Under the pieces are notes generated by a model, which worked only from the letters and a program-made list of their open reading frames with translations, was not told where the DNA came from and made no database searches. A stretch of DNA of 53,659 nt. Origin: Oceanimonas marisflavi. Its GTDB lineage: Bacteria; Pseudomonadota; Gammaproteobacteria; Enterobacterales; Aeromonadaceae. Of this stretch, positions 1 through 9,704 are shown piece after piece (position 1 is the first letter of the stretch; each line of letters starts with the position of its first letter). The stretch is from contig NZ_QAGM01000023.1 in assembly GCF_003049725.1 (NCBI RefSeq), positions 1-53,659 on the forward strand, written 5' to 3'. The position numbers and the translations under genes are program-made.

Positions 1-84
1 GCGCTTACTGGCCTGTTCCAATAACGGTCTGACGGCTTCAAATTGTGCTCGCGTAATGTCGCTGGGGTATGTTTTTCGTTTCAT
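1..84 (-). CDS. IS5-family-like transposase, N-terminal fragment
   Basis: The 28 visible residues begin MKRKTYPSDITRAQFEAVRP, a start typical of short DDE transposases of the IS5 family. The gene runs off the window edge, so the catalytic domain cannot be seen and I cannot say whether it is intact. The same 84 bases occur inverted at the other end of the window. Confidence 0.75.
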   Translation of the reverse strand, partial: MKRKTYPSDITRAQFEAVRPLLEQASKR

Positions 85-126
85 CCGTCCAGTATCGGCT
101 ATTGGCGAAAGATTTCAAACAGGTTC
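1..126 (-). mobile_element. End of an IS5-family-like insertion sequence (left copy)
   Basis: This is one end of an insertion sequence whose transposase reads outward from the window. Its terminus on the minus strand is GAACCTGTTTGAAATC. It is an exact reverse complement of the right end of the window. It is preceded by TGA, and the right copy by TAA, which fits the 3-bp TNA target of the IS1031 group of the IS5 family. The family name rests on the transposase N-terminus and the target, not on a database match. Only this end of the element lies in the window. Confidence 0.8.
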
Positions 127-151
127 TCACAGGCACCGAAGCGCCTGTGAG
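126..151 (-). terminator. ppiD terminator hairpin abutting the IS end
   Basis: On the minus strand the arms CTCACAGGCGC and GTGCCTGTGAG enclose a UUCG tetraloop, with one G-U pair. It lies 21 bases after the ppiD stop. A terminator would normally be followed by a U-run, but here the IS end follows at once. The hairpin itself is clear; its termination activity is uncertain. Confidence 0.6.
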
Positions 152-172
152 GGTGATGACATTCATGGTCGA

Positions 173-2071
173 TCAGAAGAAGCTGTCGTCTTCGCTCTGA
201 ACCTGGCGATATTCAATGTCGGCTTCGGTCTTGAGCGCGTTGAGCAGGCTCTGGTAGTCCCGCTGGCCCTGTACCCGGCTCTGTCCCTGACGGATCAGCG
301 CCAGCTGCTCAGAAGGCGCCTCAGGGGTGTTGACGCTGTTCAGGCGCAGCACCGCCAGATCCCCTCCGGACAGGGTCACCGTCTGCAGGCTGGGCTGCTC
401 GTCCGGTGCCGTCATGGCAAACAGGGCATTGAGCAGAGCCGGATCCTGGGCGCTTTCCCGGGTCACGTCGGTCAGCTCACTGGCGCTCAGTTCATGCTCG
501 CTCAGCCAGCCTGCAATATCACCCTCGGTCCATACCTGCTCCAGCTCACCGGCCGCTTCTCGCGCCAGCTCGGCAGCCTTGTCCTTCAGCGCCTGGGCAC
601 GGGCTTCGGCCTTCACTTCCTCGAAGTCACGCACCGCCGCCGGACGGTAATCCAGCACCCGGATCACCGCCGCCTTGTTGTCACCCAGCTCAATCAGATC
701 CGAGTTCATGCGTTGCTCACGCAGCTCCGCCGAAAACGCCTGGGTCACCAGACGCGGATCGGCCAGCACCTCAGGCAGCTCATCCGCAGACACAAAGCCG
801 GTAGACTGCACGGTCAGATCCAGCTCGCCGGCGGCCATATCGAGGGAGTCGGGAAACTCAAAGGCCAGCTCCGCCAGCCGCTGTTCACGCTGGTAGAAGT
901 CATTGCCGGCCTGCTCGGCAGCGAGGCGTGCAGCAATGGCATCACGAACGTCTTTCAACGGTTTAACCTGAGCCGGACGCACCTCCAGCAGCTTGATCAG
1001 ATGCAGACCAAATTCGCTTTCCACCACGCCGGATACATCACCCGCTTCCGCCAGACCAAAGGCCGCCTGATCAAAGGCCGGATCCAGAGTACCGGACTCC
1101 ATCCAGTCCAGCTCACCGCCGTCCTCACCGGTAAAGGTGTCGTCAGACTCGGCTCTGGCCAGCTCGGCAAAGTCTTCGCCGGCGGTCAGGCGCTCGGCAA
1201 TGGCCTGAATTTTTTCTTCCGCATCATCGCTCTTGTTCACCATGATATGGGCCACCCGGCGCTGCTCGGGCTGAGTGTAACTGGCCTGATTGGCGGCGTA
1301 GTAGTCCTCGATGGCCTGTTCATCGATATCATCGGCAGAGACTGTGCCGGCATCCAGCAACACATAGTTGAGCTTCACCTGCTCGGGGCGCTGAAACTGC
1401 TCCGGGTGCGCCTGATACCAGGCCTGTGCCTCTTCGTCGCTGACCTGGGCTTTGGCTTCATACTGCGCCAGAGGCAGGCGCACCAGGGTGGCGCTGCGCT
1501 GCTGGCGGGTCAGCCGGTCCAGCAGACCGGCTTCACTCTGCAGTGAAAAGGCCGAGCCGACCACGGCGTTCAGCAGCATCTGCCGGTTCAGATCCTGGCG
1601 AATGCTGTCGCGAAGCTGCTCCGGAGTCAGATTGTTACGGCTCAGCAGCTGCAGGTAACGGTCATTGTCAAATTTGCCATCCACCTGAAACTCGGGCAGG
1701 GAACGAATGGCATTGCGCACCTGCTCATCGCTGGCGCGCAGACCCAGATCGGCGATTTTCTGGTCAATCAGCCGCTGCTCTACCAGCTGCTCCAGTACCG
1801 AACGGCGAATTTGCGCCACATAGGCCGGATCGGCCAGCAACTGGCTGAACTGCTCGCCCAGCTGGCTTTCCAGACGGGCACGTTCGTTGCGGTAGGCGTT
1901 TTCCAGAACCTGGGCAGGGATCTCGTCGCCGTTGACCACGGCCGCCACTTCCTGCACCGGGCGGGTCACGTAGCTGCCCACGCCGGCCAGGGCAAAGGAC
2001 AGTATGATGGCAACCAGTATGATCTTGGAGGTGGTGCCCTGGGCACCCGCTCTCAGTTTGTCAAAAAACAT
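173..2071 (-). CDS. ppiD: Periplasmic folding chaperone / peptidyl-prolyl isomerase PpiD
   Basis: PpiD is an inner-membrane-anchored chaperone that meets proteins leaving the Sec translocon in the periplasm. The 632-residue product has a short cytoplasmic N-terminus, one membrane anchor at about residues 14-36, a SurA-N-like region, and one parvulin domain at about 265-360 (motifs RRVAHIMV, DGGELDW and FGLHLIKL). The length is close to E. coli PpiD (623). It is last in the series tig-clpP-clpX-lon-hupB-ppiD, the usual gammaproteobacterial order. Its 3' hairpin touches an inserted IS end. Confidence 0.95.
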   Translation of the reverse strand: MFFDKLRAGAQGTTSKIILVAIILSFALAGVGSYVTRPVQEVAAVVNGDEIPAQVLENAYRNERARLESQLGEQFSQLLADPAYVAQIRRSVLEQLVEQRLIDQKIADLGLRASDEQVRNAIRSLPEFQVDGKFDNDRYLQLLSRNNLTPEQLRDSIRQDLNRQMLLNAVVGSAFSLQSEAGLLDRLTRQQRSATLVRLPLAQYEAKAQVSDEEAQAWYQAHPEQFQRPEQVKLNYVLLDAGTVSADDIDEQAIEDYYAANQASYTQPEQRRVAHIMVNKSDDAEEKIQAIAERLTAGEDFAELARAESDDTFTGEDGGELDWMESGTLDPAFDQAAFGLAEAGDVSGVVESEFGLHLIKLLEVRPAQVKPLKDVRDAIAARLAAEQAGNDFYQREQRLAELAFEFPDSLDMAAGELDLTVQSTGFVSADELPEVLADPRLVTQAFSAELREQRMNSDLIELGDNKAAVIRVLDYRPAAVRDFEEVKAEARAQALKDKAAELAREAAGELEQVWTEGDIAGWLSEHELSASELTDVTRESAQDPALLNALFAMTAPDEQPSLQTVTLSGGDLAVLRLNSVNTPEAPSEQLALIRQGQSRVQGQRDYQSLLNALKTEADIEYRQVQSEDDSFF

Positions 2072-2112
2072 AAGTCGTTATTGCTCCCGATGGCGGCTCA
2101 CCGCCAGTGCCG

Positions 2113-2136
2113 AAAAAAAGCGCACCACAGGATGCG
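2113..2136 (-). terminator. Rho-independent terminator of hupB
   Basis: Read on the minus strand, a GC stem GCGCATC / GGTGCGC with a 4-nt loop and one G-U pair is followed by seven T. It lies about 50 bases after the hupB stop and before ppiD, so ppiD probably has its own promoter in the remaining gap. Confidence 0.7.
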
Positions 2137-2183
2137 CCTTGTTCGGATTCAGATTAACCGACGTAAGTGCCGGTGTGCTGACT

Positions 2184-2462
2184 TCAGTTAACGGCGTCTT
2201 TCAGGGCCTTGCCGGCCTTGAAGGCCGGGGTCTTGGCGGCAGCGATTTCAATGGTGGCGCCGGTTTGCGGGTTGCGACCGGTACGGGCGGCGCGCTCACG
2301 CACTTCAAAGGTACCAAAGCCAACCAGAGAGACAGAGTCACCGTCTTTCAGGGTTTCGGTGATCGCTTCCACAAAGGCGTCCAGCGCACGGCCGGCAGAG
2401 GCCTTGGTGATGTCGGCGCCATCGGCGATTCTGTCAATCAGTTGAGATTTATTCACGGTCAT
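2184..2462 (-). CDS. hupB: DNA-binding protein HU-beta
   Basis: This is a 92-residue histone-like nucleoid protein that binds and bends DNA as a dimer. It carries the HU/IHF signature [20 protein letters not shown] and the C-terminal [11 protein letters not shown] chose the start [13 protein letters not shown] because it matches the family N-terminus and follows a GGGGA ribosome site; the frame is open for 30 further codons upstream. It lies directly after lon, as in E. coli, and has its own terminator. Confidence 0.96.
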   Translation of the reverse strand: MTVNKSQLIDRIADGADITKASAGRALDAFVEAITETLKDGDSVSLVGFGTFEVRERAARTGRNPQTGATIEIAAAKTPAFKAGKALKDAVN

Positions 2463-2598
2463 TCCCCTTTTCATTTTTTTGAGGTTGGCCAGATGACACA
2501 ACCCTGTTATTTGAGTCTGGCGAGCCGGTATCATCCTGACCGGCTGCCACAAAGCTTTTCAAGGCTACTGCGAGTCTGAGTCACTGACAAGCCTCAAA

Positions 2599-2611
2599 CC
2601 GCCGCTGGCGG
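2599..2611 (-). terminator. Possible weak terminator after lon
   Basis: A short GC hairpin (CCGCC-AGC-GGCGG on the minus strand) lies 10 bases after the lon stop and is followed by TTTGAGG, a poor U-run. It may only reduce readthrough into hupB. Confidence 0.4.
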
Positions 2612-2620
2612 CGAAAAAGC

Positions 2621-4972
2621 TCAGGCCGAGGCCACGGCAAAGCCTTCCGGCGGCTGTTCCAGCGCCAGCTCCAGCACTTCGTCCACCCAGCGCACCGGAT
2701 GGATCTCCAGATCGCCCTTGACGTTTTCCGGAATTTCTTCCAGATCCCGCTCGTTTTCCGCCGGGATCACTACCCGCTTGATGCCGCCCCGATGGGCCGC
2801 CAGCAGCTTTTCCTTGAGGCCGCCGATGGGCAGCACTTCGCCGCGCAGGGTGATCTCGCCGGTCATGGCCACATCGGCCCGTACCGGGTTGCCGGTGAGG
2901 CTGGACACCAGCGCGGTGCACATGGCGATACCGGCGCTGGGGCCATCCTTGGGGGTGGCGCCCTCGGGCACGTGCACGTGAATGTCGCGCTTCTCGTAGA
3001 AGTCGGCGTTGATGCGCCACTTTTCGGCACGGGAGCGCACCACCGTCATCGCCGCCTGAATGGACTCCTGCATCACGTCACCGAGAGAGCCGGTATAGCT
3101 GAGCTTGCCCTTGCCCGGTACATTGGCCACCTCAATGGTCAGCAGATCGCCGCCCACTTCGGTCCAGGCCAGGCCGGTCACCTGACCGATCTGGTTGCTT
3201 TCTTCCGCCTTGCCGTAGTCAAAGCGGGCCACACCCAGATATTTCTTCAGGTTGTCACCGTTGATCACCACCTGCTTGATGTCCTTGTTGAGCAGAATTT
3301 CCTTCACCGCCTTGCGGCACAGCTTGGAGATTTCCCGCTCCAGGCTACGTACCCCGGCTTCCCGGGTGTAATAGCGGATAATGCCGATAATGGCGGAGTC
3401 TTCCACCACCAGCTCGCTTTCCTTCAGGCCGTTGCGGCTGATCTGCTTGGCCAGCAGGTGACGTTTGGCGATGTTGAGCTTTTCATCCTCGGTATAACCC
3501 GACAGCCGGATCACTTCCATCCGGTCCAGCAACGGGCCGGGAATGTGCATGGAGTTGGAGGTGGCCACGAACATCACATCGGACAGATCGTAGTCCACTT
3601 CCAGATAGTGGTCGTTAAAGCTGTGGTTCTGCTCCGGATCCAGCACTTCCAGCAGCGCCGAGGACGGATCGCCGCGCATGTCTGAGGACATCTTGTCGAT
3701 TTCATCCAGCAGGAACAGCGGGTTGCGCACCCCTACCTTGGCCATTTTCTGGATCAGCTTGCCGGGCATGGAGCCGATGTAGGTACGGCGGTGACCGCGG
3801 ATCTCGGCCTCGTCCCGCACGCCACCCAGGGCCATGCGCACATATTTGCGGCCGGTGGCCCTGGCAATGGACTGACCCAGAGAGGTCTTGCCCACGCCGG
3901 GCGGTCCCACCAGACACAGAATGGGGCCTTTGAGCTTGTTGGTGCGGGTCTGCACCGCCAGATACTCGATAATGCGTTCCTTGACCTTTTCCAGGCCGTA
4001 GTGATCGGCGTCGAGCACTTCCTCGGCCTTGGCCAGATCCTTTTTCACCTTGGACTTTTTCTTCCAGGGTACAGACACCATCCAGTCGATGTAGCCGCGC
4101 ACTACGGTGGCTTCCGCCGACATGGGCGACATCATCTTCAGCTTGGCCAGCTCCGCCTCGGTCTTCTGCCTGGCGTCGTCGGTCATGCCGGCATCGTCAA
4201 TTTTCTGTTGCAGCGCCTCAAACTCGTCGGGCACGTCGTCCAGCTCGCCGAGTTCCTTCTGAATGGCCTTCATCTGCTCATTCAGGTAATACTCGCGCTG
4301 GCTCTTTTCCATCTGCTTTTTCACACGGGCGCGAATGCGGCGTTCCACCTGCAGCAGATCCATTTCCGCTTCCATCATCGCCATCAGGTACTCGAGGCGC
4401 TCGCCGACTTCGGCGATTTCCAGCACCTTCTGCTTGTCTTCCAGCTTCAGCGGCATGTGAGCGGCCATGGTGTCCGCCAGACGGGCGGCATCTTCAATGG
4501 CGGTGAGCGAGGTCAGCACCTCGGGCGGAATTTTCTTGTTAAGCTTGATGTAGCCTTCAAACTGGGTAATGGCGGAGCGCACCAGCACTTCCTGCTCGCG
4601 CTCGTCCAGCGCCTGGGTGGCCAGATACTGGGCATCGGCCACGAAGTAACCATCCTGCTCGCGCAGTTGCTCCAGCCGGGCGCGCTGGGCGCCTTCCACC
4701 AGCACCTTGACGGTACCATCGGGCAGCTTGAGCATCTGCAGCACATTGGCCACCGTGCCCACCTGGTAGACATCATCCGCGCCCGGATCATCGGTGGACG
4801 CATCTTTCTGGGCGATCAGCAGTACCTTTTTGTCCTGCTCCATGGCCGCTTCCAGACAGCGGATGGATTTTTCCCGTCCCACAAACAGCGGGATGACCAT
4901 GTGAGGATAAACCACCACGTCCCTGAGAGGCAGGACGGGAGTTTCGATGCGTTCGGAACGCTCTAGGGTCAT
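2621..4972 (-). CDS. lon: ATP-dependent protease Lon
   Basis: Lon is a cytoplasmic AAA+ serine protease that degrades misfolded and regulatory proteins. The product is 783 residues, against 784 in E. coli. In order it shows the LonN substrate domain starting at [13 protein letters not shown], a coiled-coil region, the AAA+ module with Walker [10 protein letters not shown] near residue 355 and Walker B LFLLDEID, and the C-terminal protease with the catalytic Ser in DGPSAGIAM and the Lys in [10 protein letters not shown]. The start MTLERSE follows GAGGA. Upstream is a sigma-32-like promoter. Confidence 0.98.
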   Translation of the reverse strand: MTLERSERIETPVLPLRDVVVYPHMVIPLFVGREKSIRCLEAAMEQDKKVLLIAQKDASTDDPGADDVYQVGTVANVLQMLKLPDGTVKVLVEGAQRARLEQLREQDGYFVADAQYLATQALDEREQEVLVRSAITQFEGYIKLNKKIPPEVLTSLTAIEDAARLADTMAAHMPLKLEDKQKVLEIAEVGERLEYLMAMMEAEMDLLQVERRIRARVKKQMEKSQREYYLNEQMKAIQKELGELDDVPDEFEALQQKIDDAGMTDDARQKTEAELAKLKMMSPMSAEATVVRGYIDWMVSVPWKKKSKVKKDLAKAEEVLDADHYGLEKVKERIIEYLAVQTRTNKLKGPILCLVGPPGVGKTSLGQSIARATGRKYVRMALGGVRDEAEIRGHRRTYIGSMPGKLIQKMAKVGVRNPLFLLDEIDKMSSDMRGDPSSALLEVLDPEQNHSFNDHYLEVDYDLSDVMFVATSNSMHIPGPLLDRMEVIRLSGYTEDEKLNIAKRHLLAKQISRNGLKESELVVEDSAIIGIIRYYTREAGVRSLEREISKLCRKAVKEILLNKDIKQVVINGDNLKKYLGVARFDYGKAEESNQIGQVTGLAWTEVGGDLLTIEVANVPGKGKLSYTGSLGDVMQESIQAAMTVVRSRAEKWRINADFYEKRDIHVHVPEGATPKDGPSAGIAMCTALVSSLTGNPVRADVAMTGEITLRGEVLPIGGLKEKLLAAHRGGIKRVVIPAENERDLEEIPENVKGDLEIHPVRWVDEVLELALEQPPEGFAVASA

Positions 4973-5017
4973 AGTGTCCTCTCGGCTTGAATGCAATGTA
5001 TTGGCGCTTGGGTGAGT

Positions 5018-5045
5018 ATATGGGGGCGGGATCGCAAGATTCAAT
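5018..5045 (-). promoter_or_regulatory. Sigma-32 (heat-shock) type promoter of lon
   Basis: On the minus strand ATTGAA, 14 bases, then CCCCATAT match the RpoH consensus CTTGAA-N13-15-CCCCATNT in 13 of 14 specified positions. The site is about 45 bases before the lon start. A TATACT sigma-70-like -10 overlaps it. Confidence 0.75.
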
Positions 5046-5065
5046 CGCTTCGGCGGCAAAAACGG

Positions 5066-5090
5066 AAAAAGGGGCAAAATGCCCCTTTTT
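5066..5090 (-). terminator. Rho-independent terminator of clpX
   Basis: A perfect 11-bp stem AAAAAGGGGCA / TGCCCCTTTTT with a 3-base loop lies 20 bases after the clpX stop. Being symmetric in A and T it could act on either strand. It separates clpPX from lon. Confidence 0.85.
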
Positions 5091-5109
5091 CAGGTTAAAA
5101 AAGCCGCAT

Positions 5110-6390
5110 TCAGTCGCCGGAGGCGGCCTGTGCTTCCCCTTTCTCGTAGATAAGAATGGGGTCGGATTCACCCTTGATCACGGTTTCGTCAATCACCACC
5201 TTGGACACATCGTTCATGGACGGCAGATCGTACATGGTGTCGAGCAACACCGCCTCCACGATGGAGCGCAGACCCCGGGCGCCGGTCTTGCGTTCCATGG
5301 CCTTGCGGGCGATGGAGCGCAGGGCGTCGTCGCGGAACTCCAGCTCCACGTCTTCCAGCGCGAACAGCGCCGCATACTGCTTGGTGAGGGCGTTCTTGGG
5401 CTCGGACAAAATCTGCACCAGGGCGTCTTCGTCCAGCTCGGTAAGGGTCGCCACCACCGGCAGACGGCCGATGAACTCGGGGATCAGGCCGTATTTGACC
5501 AGATCTTCCGGCTCCACCCGCGTGAAGATTTCGCTCAGGGTTGCTTTCTGATCCCGGGCCTTGACCTCGGCGCCAAAGCCGATGCCGGTGCCCTGATCCA
5601 TACGCTGCTCCACCACCTTGTCGAGGCCGGCAAAGGCACCGCCACAAATAAACAGGATCTTGGAGGTGTCCACCTGCAGAAACTCCTGCTGCGGATGCTT
5701 GCGCCCGCCCTGAGGCGGAACCGACGCCACCGTGCCTTCAATCAGCTTGAGCAACGCCTGCTGCACGCCCTCACCCGACACATCCCGGGTAATGGAGGGA
5801 TTGTCGGACTTGCGGGAAATCTTGTCGATCTCGTCGATGTAGACAATGCCTCGCTGGGCCTTTTCCACATCGTAATCACACTTCTGCAGCAGCTTCTGAA
5901 TGATGTTCTCGACGTCTTCCCCCACATAACCGGCTTCGGTCAGGGTGGTGGCGTCGGCCATGGTAAAGGGCACGTCCAGCAGCCTGGCCAGGGTCTCGGC
6001 CAGCAGGGTCTTGCCCGAGCCGGTCGGACCGATCAGCAGAATGTTGGACTTGCCCAGCTCCACCCCGTCGGCACCGGTGGCGTTACGCAGCCGCTTGTAG
6101 TGGTTGTACACCGCCACCGCCAGCACCTTTTTGGCATGGTCCTGACCAATGACATAATCGTCCAGATGAGCGCGGATTTCGTGGGGCGTGGGCAGTGCAT
6201 CGCCGTCACGCTTGGGCGAAATATCCTTGATCTCTTCCCGAATGATGTCTTCGCACAGCTCGACACATTCGTCACAAATATAGACGGAAGGGCCGGCGAT
6301 CAGCTTGCGTACTTCGTGTTGGCTTTTACCGCAAAAGGAACAATACAGCAGTTTGCCGCCATCCCCTTCGCCCTTGCGTTTGTCTGTCAT
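5110..6390 (-). CDS. clpX: ClpXP protease ATPase subunit ClpX
   Basis: ClpX is the AAA+ unfoldase that feeds substrates to ClpP. The product has 426 residues, against 424 in E. coli. Four cysteines (17, 20, 39, 42) form the N-terminal zinc-binding dimerisation domain. Walker A GPTGSGKT is at 121-128, Walker [11 protein letters not shown] follows, the pore loop is GYVG, and the ClpP-docking loop is IGF in GTGIGFGAE. It follows clpP by 84 bases and ends in a strong terminator, so clpP-clpX form one unit. Confidence 0.98.
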   Translation of the reverse strand: MTDKRKGEGDGGKLLYCSFCGKSQHEVRKLIAGPSVYICDECVELCEDIIREEIKDISPKRDGDALPTPHEIRAHLDDYVIGQDHAKKVLAVAVYNHYKRLRNATGADGVELGKSNILLIGPTGSGKTLLAETLARLLDVPFTMADATTLTEAGYVGEDVENIIQKLLQKCDYDVEKAQRGIVYIDEIDKISRKSDNPSITRDVSGEGVQQALLKLIEGTVASVPPQGGRKHPQQEFLQVDTSKILFICGGAFAGLDKVVEQRMDQGTGIGFGAEVKARDQKATLSEIFTRVEPEDLVKYGLIPEFIGRLPVVATLTELDEDALVQILSEPKNALTKQYAALFALEDVELEFRDDALRSIARKAMERKTGARGLRSIVEAVLLDTMYDLPSMNDVSKVVIDETVIKGESDPILIYEKGEAQAASGD

Positions 6391-6474
6391 TCAGTCACCT
6401 CTTATGCATGCGGCGCAGGGCCCTGATCGTATTCGGCTCTACTGCACAGTGTACAGCACCCCGCCCCGCTTTGC

Positions 6475-7098
6475 TCAGTCGCGCTTGTAGAGCACCTCGT
6501 CAACCAGACCGTATTCTTTGGCCTGGGCCGCGGACATGAAATTGTCGCGGTCGGTATCGCGCTCGACCACCGCCAGATCCTGGCCGGTGTGCTCGGCCAG
6601 CAGCCGGTTGAGCTTTTCCTTGATATAAAGAATTTCCTTGGCGTGGATCTGAATGTCCGACGCCTGACCCTGAAAGCCCCCCAGGGGCTGGTGGATCATC
6701 ACCCGGCTGTTGGGCAGCGCAAAGCGCTTGCCCGGTGCACCGCCGGCCAGCAGGAAGGCGCCCATGGAGCAGGCCTGGCCCATACATACGGTGCTCACAT
6801 TGGGCTTGATAAACTGCATGGTGTCATAAATGGACATGCCCGCAGTCACCGAACCACCCGGCGAGTTGATGTAAAGGTAAATATCCTTTTCCGGGTTCTC
6901 CGACTCCAGAAACAGCAGCTGGGCGCAGATCAGGTTGGCCATGTGGTCTTCAACCTGGCCGGTGAGGAAGATCACCCGCTCCTTCAGCAGACGCGAGTAG
7001 ATATCGTAAGAACGCTCGCCCTTGGCCGTCTGCTCCACCACCATGGGGATCAGGGCGGCCAGGGGTCCGTCCATCATCGGATTCTGGTTGTTCGACAT
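6475..7098 (-). CDS. clpP: ATP-dependent Clp protease proteolytic subunit ClpP
   Basis: ClpP is the serine peptidase that forms the tetradecameric chamber of ClpXP and ClpAP. The product is 207 residues, the usual length including an N-terminal propeptide. The catalytic triad is Ser111 (in CMGQACSMG), His136 (in MIHQPLGG) and Asp185, the same numbering as E. coli. It lies between tig and clpX. A promoter and a tig terminator-like hairpin share the 87-base gap upstream. Confidence 0.98.
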   Translation of the reverse strand: MSNNQNPMMDGPLAALIPMVVEQTAKGERSYDIYSRLLKERVIFLTGQVEDHMANLICAQLLFLESENPEKDIYLYINSPGGSVTAGMSIYDTMQFIKPNVSTVCMGQACSMGAFLLAGGAPGKRFALPNSRVMIHQPLGGFQGQASDIQIHAKEILYIKEKLNRLLAEHTGQDLAVVERDTDRDNFMSAAQAKEYGLVDEVLYKRD

Positions 7099-7118
7099 AG
7101 ATTCTTGTCCCTAAAACA

Positions 7119-7151
7119 AAATGGCCCGAGTGCACATACACTGGGGCCATT
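7119..7151 (-). terminator. Terminator or attenuator between tig and clpP
   Basis: Imperfect 11-bp arms TGGCCCCAGTG / CACTCGGGCCA with a 6-base loop and one mismatch are followed on the minus strand by TTTTGTTTTAG. It could end most tig transcripts. The clpP -10 box overlaps its upstream edge, so transcripts from the clpP promoter would start inside the stem and escape it. Confidence 0.55.
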
Positions 7152-7179
7152 ATACGCAAGAGCTTGATGCTTAAGTCAA
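7149..7179 (-). promoter_or_regulatory. Sigma-70-like promoter of clpP
   Basis: TTGACT and TATAAT (5/6 and 6/6 matches) occur on the minus strand just after the tig stop, with a long 19-base spacer. The predicted start lies about 40 bases before clpP. Confidence 0.5.
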
Positions 7180-7185
7180 ATGATC

Positions 7186-8496
7186 TTAAGCGCCCATGCC
7201 CGGCTTGTTCATCACTTCGTCAAAGGAAACCTGCTTGTCGGTTACCTTGGCCTGAGACAGAACGAACTCGACGGCCTGATCTTCAACGGCCAGGCTGCGT
7301 ACGTTTTCCAGCAGCTGGGGGTTGTCGTTGTAGTAAGCCACCACTTCGGCCGGATCTTCGTAGGCAGACGCCATGGACGCGATGATTTCCTGAACCTTGG
7401 CATCATCGGCCTTGATCTCGTTGGCCTTGATCACTTCACCCAGCAGCAGACCCACGCGCACGCGACGCTCGGCCTGATCCTTGAACAGTTCGGCGGGCAG
7501 CTCGGGGGCGTTCTTGGCATCCAGACCACCAAAGCGCTGCAGCGCCTGCTTGCGCAGGGTGTCTACTTCGCCGTCGATCAGGGACTGGGGCACGTCGATC
7601 TCGTTCTGCTCCAGCAGACCGTCGATCACCTGCTCTTTCACGGAGGCTTTCAGGGCCTGGGCCAGCTCGCGCTCCATGTTCTTGCGTACTTCGGCTTTCA
7701 GACCGTCAACGGTGCCGTCGGCGATGCCGAAGCGCTTCACGAATTCTTCGGTCAGCTCGGGCAGCTGCTGGGCTTCCACCTTGGTCAGGGTAATGGCGAA
7801 GCTGGCAGGCTTGCCCTTCAGGTTTTCGGCGTGGTATTCCTCGGGGAAGGTCACTTCGATGGTGAACTCGTCACCGGCCTTCTTGCCCAGCAGGCCGTCT
7901 TCAAAGCCCGGGATCATGCGGCCGGAGCCCAGTACCAGTACGAAGTCGTCGGCCTTGCCGCCTTCAAACTCTTCGCCGTCTACGGAGCCCACGAAGTTCA
8001 TGGTGACGCGGTCGCCGTCTTCGGCGGCGCGGTCGGCTTCAACCCAGTCGGCGTGCTGCTTGCGCAGGGTGTCGATCATGTTGTCCAGATCGGCATCGGT
8101 CACTTCAGCCTGGGGCTTTTCAACGGATACCGCATCCAGGCCCTTCACTTCCACTTCCGGGTACACTTCAAAGGTGGCGGTAAAGGTGAAGTCTTCGCCG
8201 GCCTTGATCGGGGTCGGCTCCATGGTGGGCATGCCGGCCGGGTTGAGCTTTTCGCTCATCACGGCTTCAAAAAAGTTACGCTGCATCAGCTCGCCGGCCA
8301 CGTCGGCTTCCACGGACGCACCGAACATTTTCTTGATAACGGTCAGCGGGGCCTTGCCAGGACGGAAGCCGTCGATGCGGCGGGTTTTGGCCAGCTGACG
8401 CAGACGGCTGTTCACTTCGCCGGTTACCTGCTCGGCGGGAACAGTGATGGTCAGGCGGCGCTCCAGGCCCTGGGTCGTCTCTACAGAAACTTGCAT
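7186..8496 (-). CDS. tig: Trigger factor
   Basis: Trigger factor is the ribosome-bound chaperone and prolyl isomerase that meets nascent chains. The product is 436 residues, against 432 in E. coli. The ribosome-docking signature GFRPGKAP is at 43-50, the FKBP-type isomerase domain spans about 150-245, and a long helical C-terminal substrate domain follows. It starts the tig-clpP-clpX-lon group and has its own promoter upstream. Confidence 0.98.
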   Translation of the reverse strand: MQVSVETTQGLERRLTITVPAEQVTGEVNSRLRQLAKTRRIDGFRPGKAPLTVIKKMFGASVEADVAGELMQRNFFEAVMSEKLNPAGMPTMEPTPIKAGEDFTFTATFEVYPEVEVKGLDAVSVEKPQAEVTDADLDNMIDTLRKQHADWVEADRAAEDGDRVTMNFVGSVDGEEFEGGKADDFVLVLGSGRMIPGFEDGLLGKKAGDEFTIEVTFPEEYHAENLKGKPASFAITLTKVEAQQLPELTEEFVKRFGIADGTVDGLKAEVRKNMERELAQALKASVKEQVIDGLLEQNEIDVPQSLIDGEVDTLRKQALQRFGGLDAKNAPELPAELFKDQAERRVRVGLLLGEVIKANEIKADDAKVQEIIASMASAYEDPAEVVAYYNDNPQLLENVRSLAVEDQAVEFVLSQAKVTDKQVSFDEVMNKPGMGA

Positions 8497-8612
8497 TCTT
8501 TTACCTCAATTTTCTTCAGCACGGCGGTGCTGACCCTGTGATGTTTGAAACAGCCCGGGCTGCTCCTTGAATCCTGGTGAAGACGATGTCTTCGCTAAAA
8601 TACAGACGCGGC

Positions 8613-8641
8613 ATTATAACGGCGCAGTTTCCAAGCGTCGA
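8613..8641 (-). promoter_or_regulatory. Sigma-70-like promoter of tig
   Basis: On the minus strand TCGACG, 17 bases, then TATAAT (4/6 and 6/6). It lies about 115 bases before tig, in the 221-base gap after oppF. I see no clear oppF terminator in that gap. Confidence 0.5.
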
Positions 8642-8717
8642 GGGACGATGGCGCGCCGTGGCTACTGAATATGGGGAGAAAACGATACTTTTCAAGACTG
8701 AACCACAAATAAGACCC

Positions 8718-9704
8718 TCAGCTCACCTTGAAACAGGCGGTTTGATGACCAGGCGGGCCTTCAAGCACGGGCATGGCCCGGGCACAGCCCTCGTCTGCCA
8801 GCGGACAACGGGTGCGGAACACACAACCCGAGGGCGGGTTCAGAGGCGACGGCAACTCCCCTTCCAGCAACTGCACCGGCCTGGTTCTTTCCGCATCCGG
8901 ATCCGGCACCGGCACCGGCACCGCGCTGAGCAGGGCCTGAGTATAAGGATGCCGAGGATCGTTGTAGAGCGCCTGCTTGTCGGCCAGCTCCACCCCGTGG
9001 CCCAGATACATCACCAGCACTCTGTCGGAAATATGGCGCACCACCGACAGATCGTGGGCAATAAAAATCAGCGCCAGCCCCATTTCCCGCTGCAGATCTT
9101 TCAGCAGGTTGATTACCTGGGCCTGCACCGACACATCCAGCGCCGACACCGGCTCGTCGCAGATAATCAGTCTGGGTTCAAGGATCAGCGCCCGGGCAAT
9201 GCCGATGCGCTGGCACTGGCCGCCGGAAAACTCGTGAGGGTAGCGGTTAATCAGGTTGGGCAGCAGGCCCACCCGCTCCATCATGGACTGCACCCGCTGC
9301 CGCACCTCGGCCTTGCCACGTTGCGGATAACAGGTAATGAGCGGCTCGGCAATAATGTCGCCTACCGTCATGCGCGGGTTAAGGGACGCCAGCGGATCCT
9401 GAAAAATCATCTGCATGTGCTGGCGCACCTCGCGCCACTGGCTTGCCGGCATACCGGTCAGCTCCCGGCCCTGCCAGCGCACCGAGCCGCCGGTGGCGGG
9501 CACCAGGCCGATAATGGCCCGGGCCAGGGTGGACTTGCCACAGCCCGACTCCCCCACAATCCCCAGGGTTTCGCCGGGGGCCAGGTTAAAGCTGACCCCA
9601 TCCACCGCCTTTAACTGTTGCGGTGCCTGCCAGGGCCAGGCCGCTCTGGCCCGCACGGAAAAATGCACCCGCAAATGGTTCACCCGTAACAGCGGTTCAG
9701 TCAT
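8718..9704 (-). CDS. oppF: Oligopeptide ABC transporter ATP-binding protein OppF
   Basis: This is one of the two cytoplasmic ATPases of the oligopeptide importer. The 328-residue product has Walker [10 protein letters not shown] at 51-59, the ABC signature [15 protein letters not shown], Walker [13 protein letters not shown], and the C-terminal oligopeptide/dipeptide domain with Cys residues ([14 protein letters not shown]) typical of OppF/DppF. It overlaps oppD by 8 bases, which points to translational coupling. It is last in oppABCDF. Confidence 0.93.
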   Translation of the reverse strand: MTEPLLRVNHLRVHFSVRARAAWPWQAPQQLKAVDGVSFNLAPGETLGIVGESGCGKSTLARAIIGLVPATGGSVRWQGRELTGMPASQWREVRQHMQMIFQDPLASLNPRMTVGDIIAEPLITCYPQRGKAEVRQRVQSMMERVGLLPNLINRYPHEFSGGQCQRIGIARALILEPRLIICDEPVSALDVSVQAQVINLLKDLQREMGLALIFIAHDLSVVRHISDRVLVMYLGHGVELADKQALYNDPRHPYTQALLSAVPVPVPDPDAERTRPVQLLEGELPSPLNPPSGCVFRTRCPLADEGCARAMPVLEGPPGHQTACFKVS

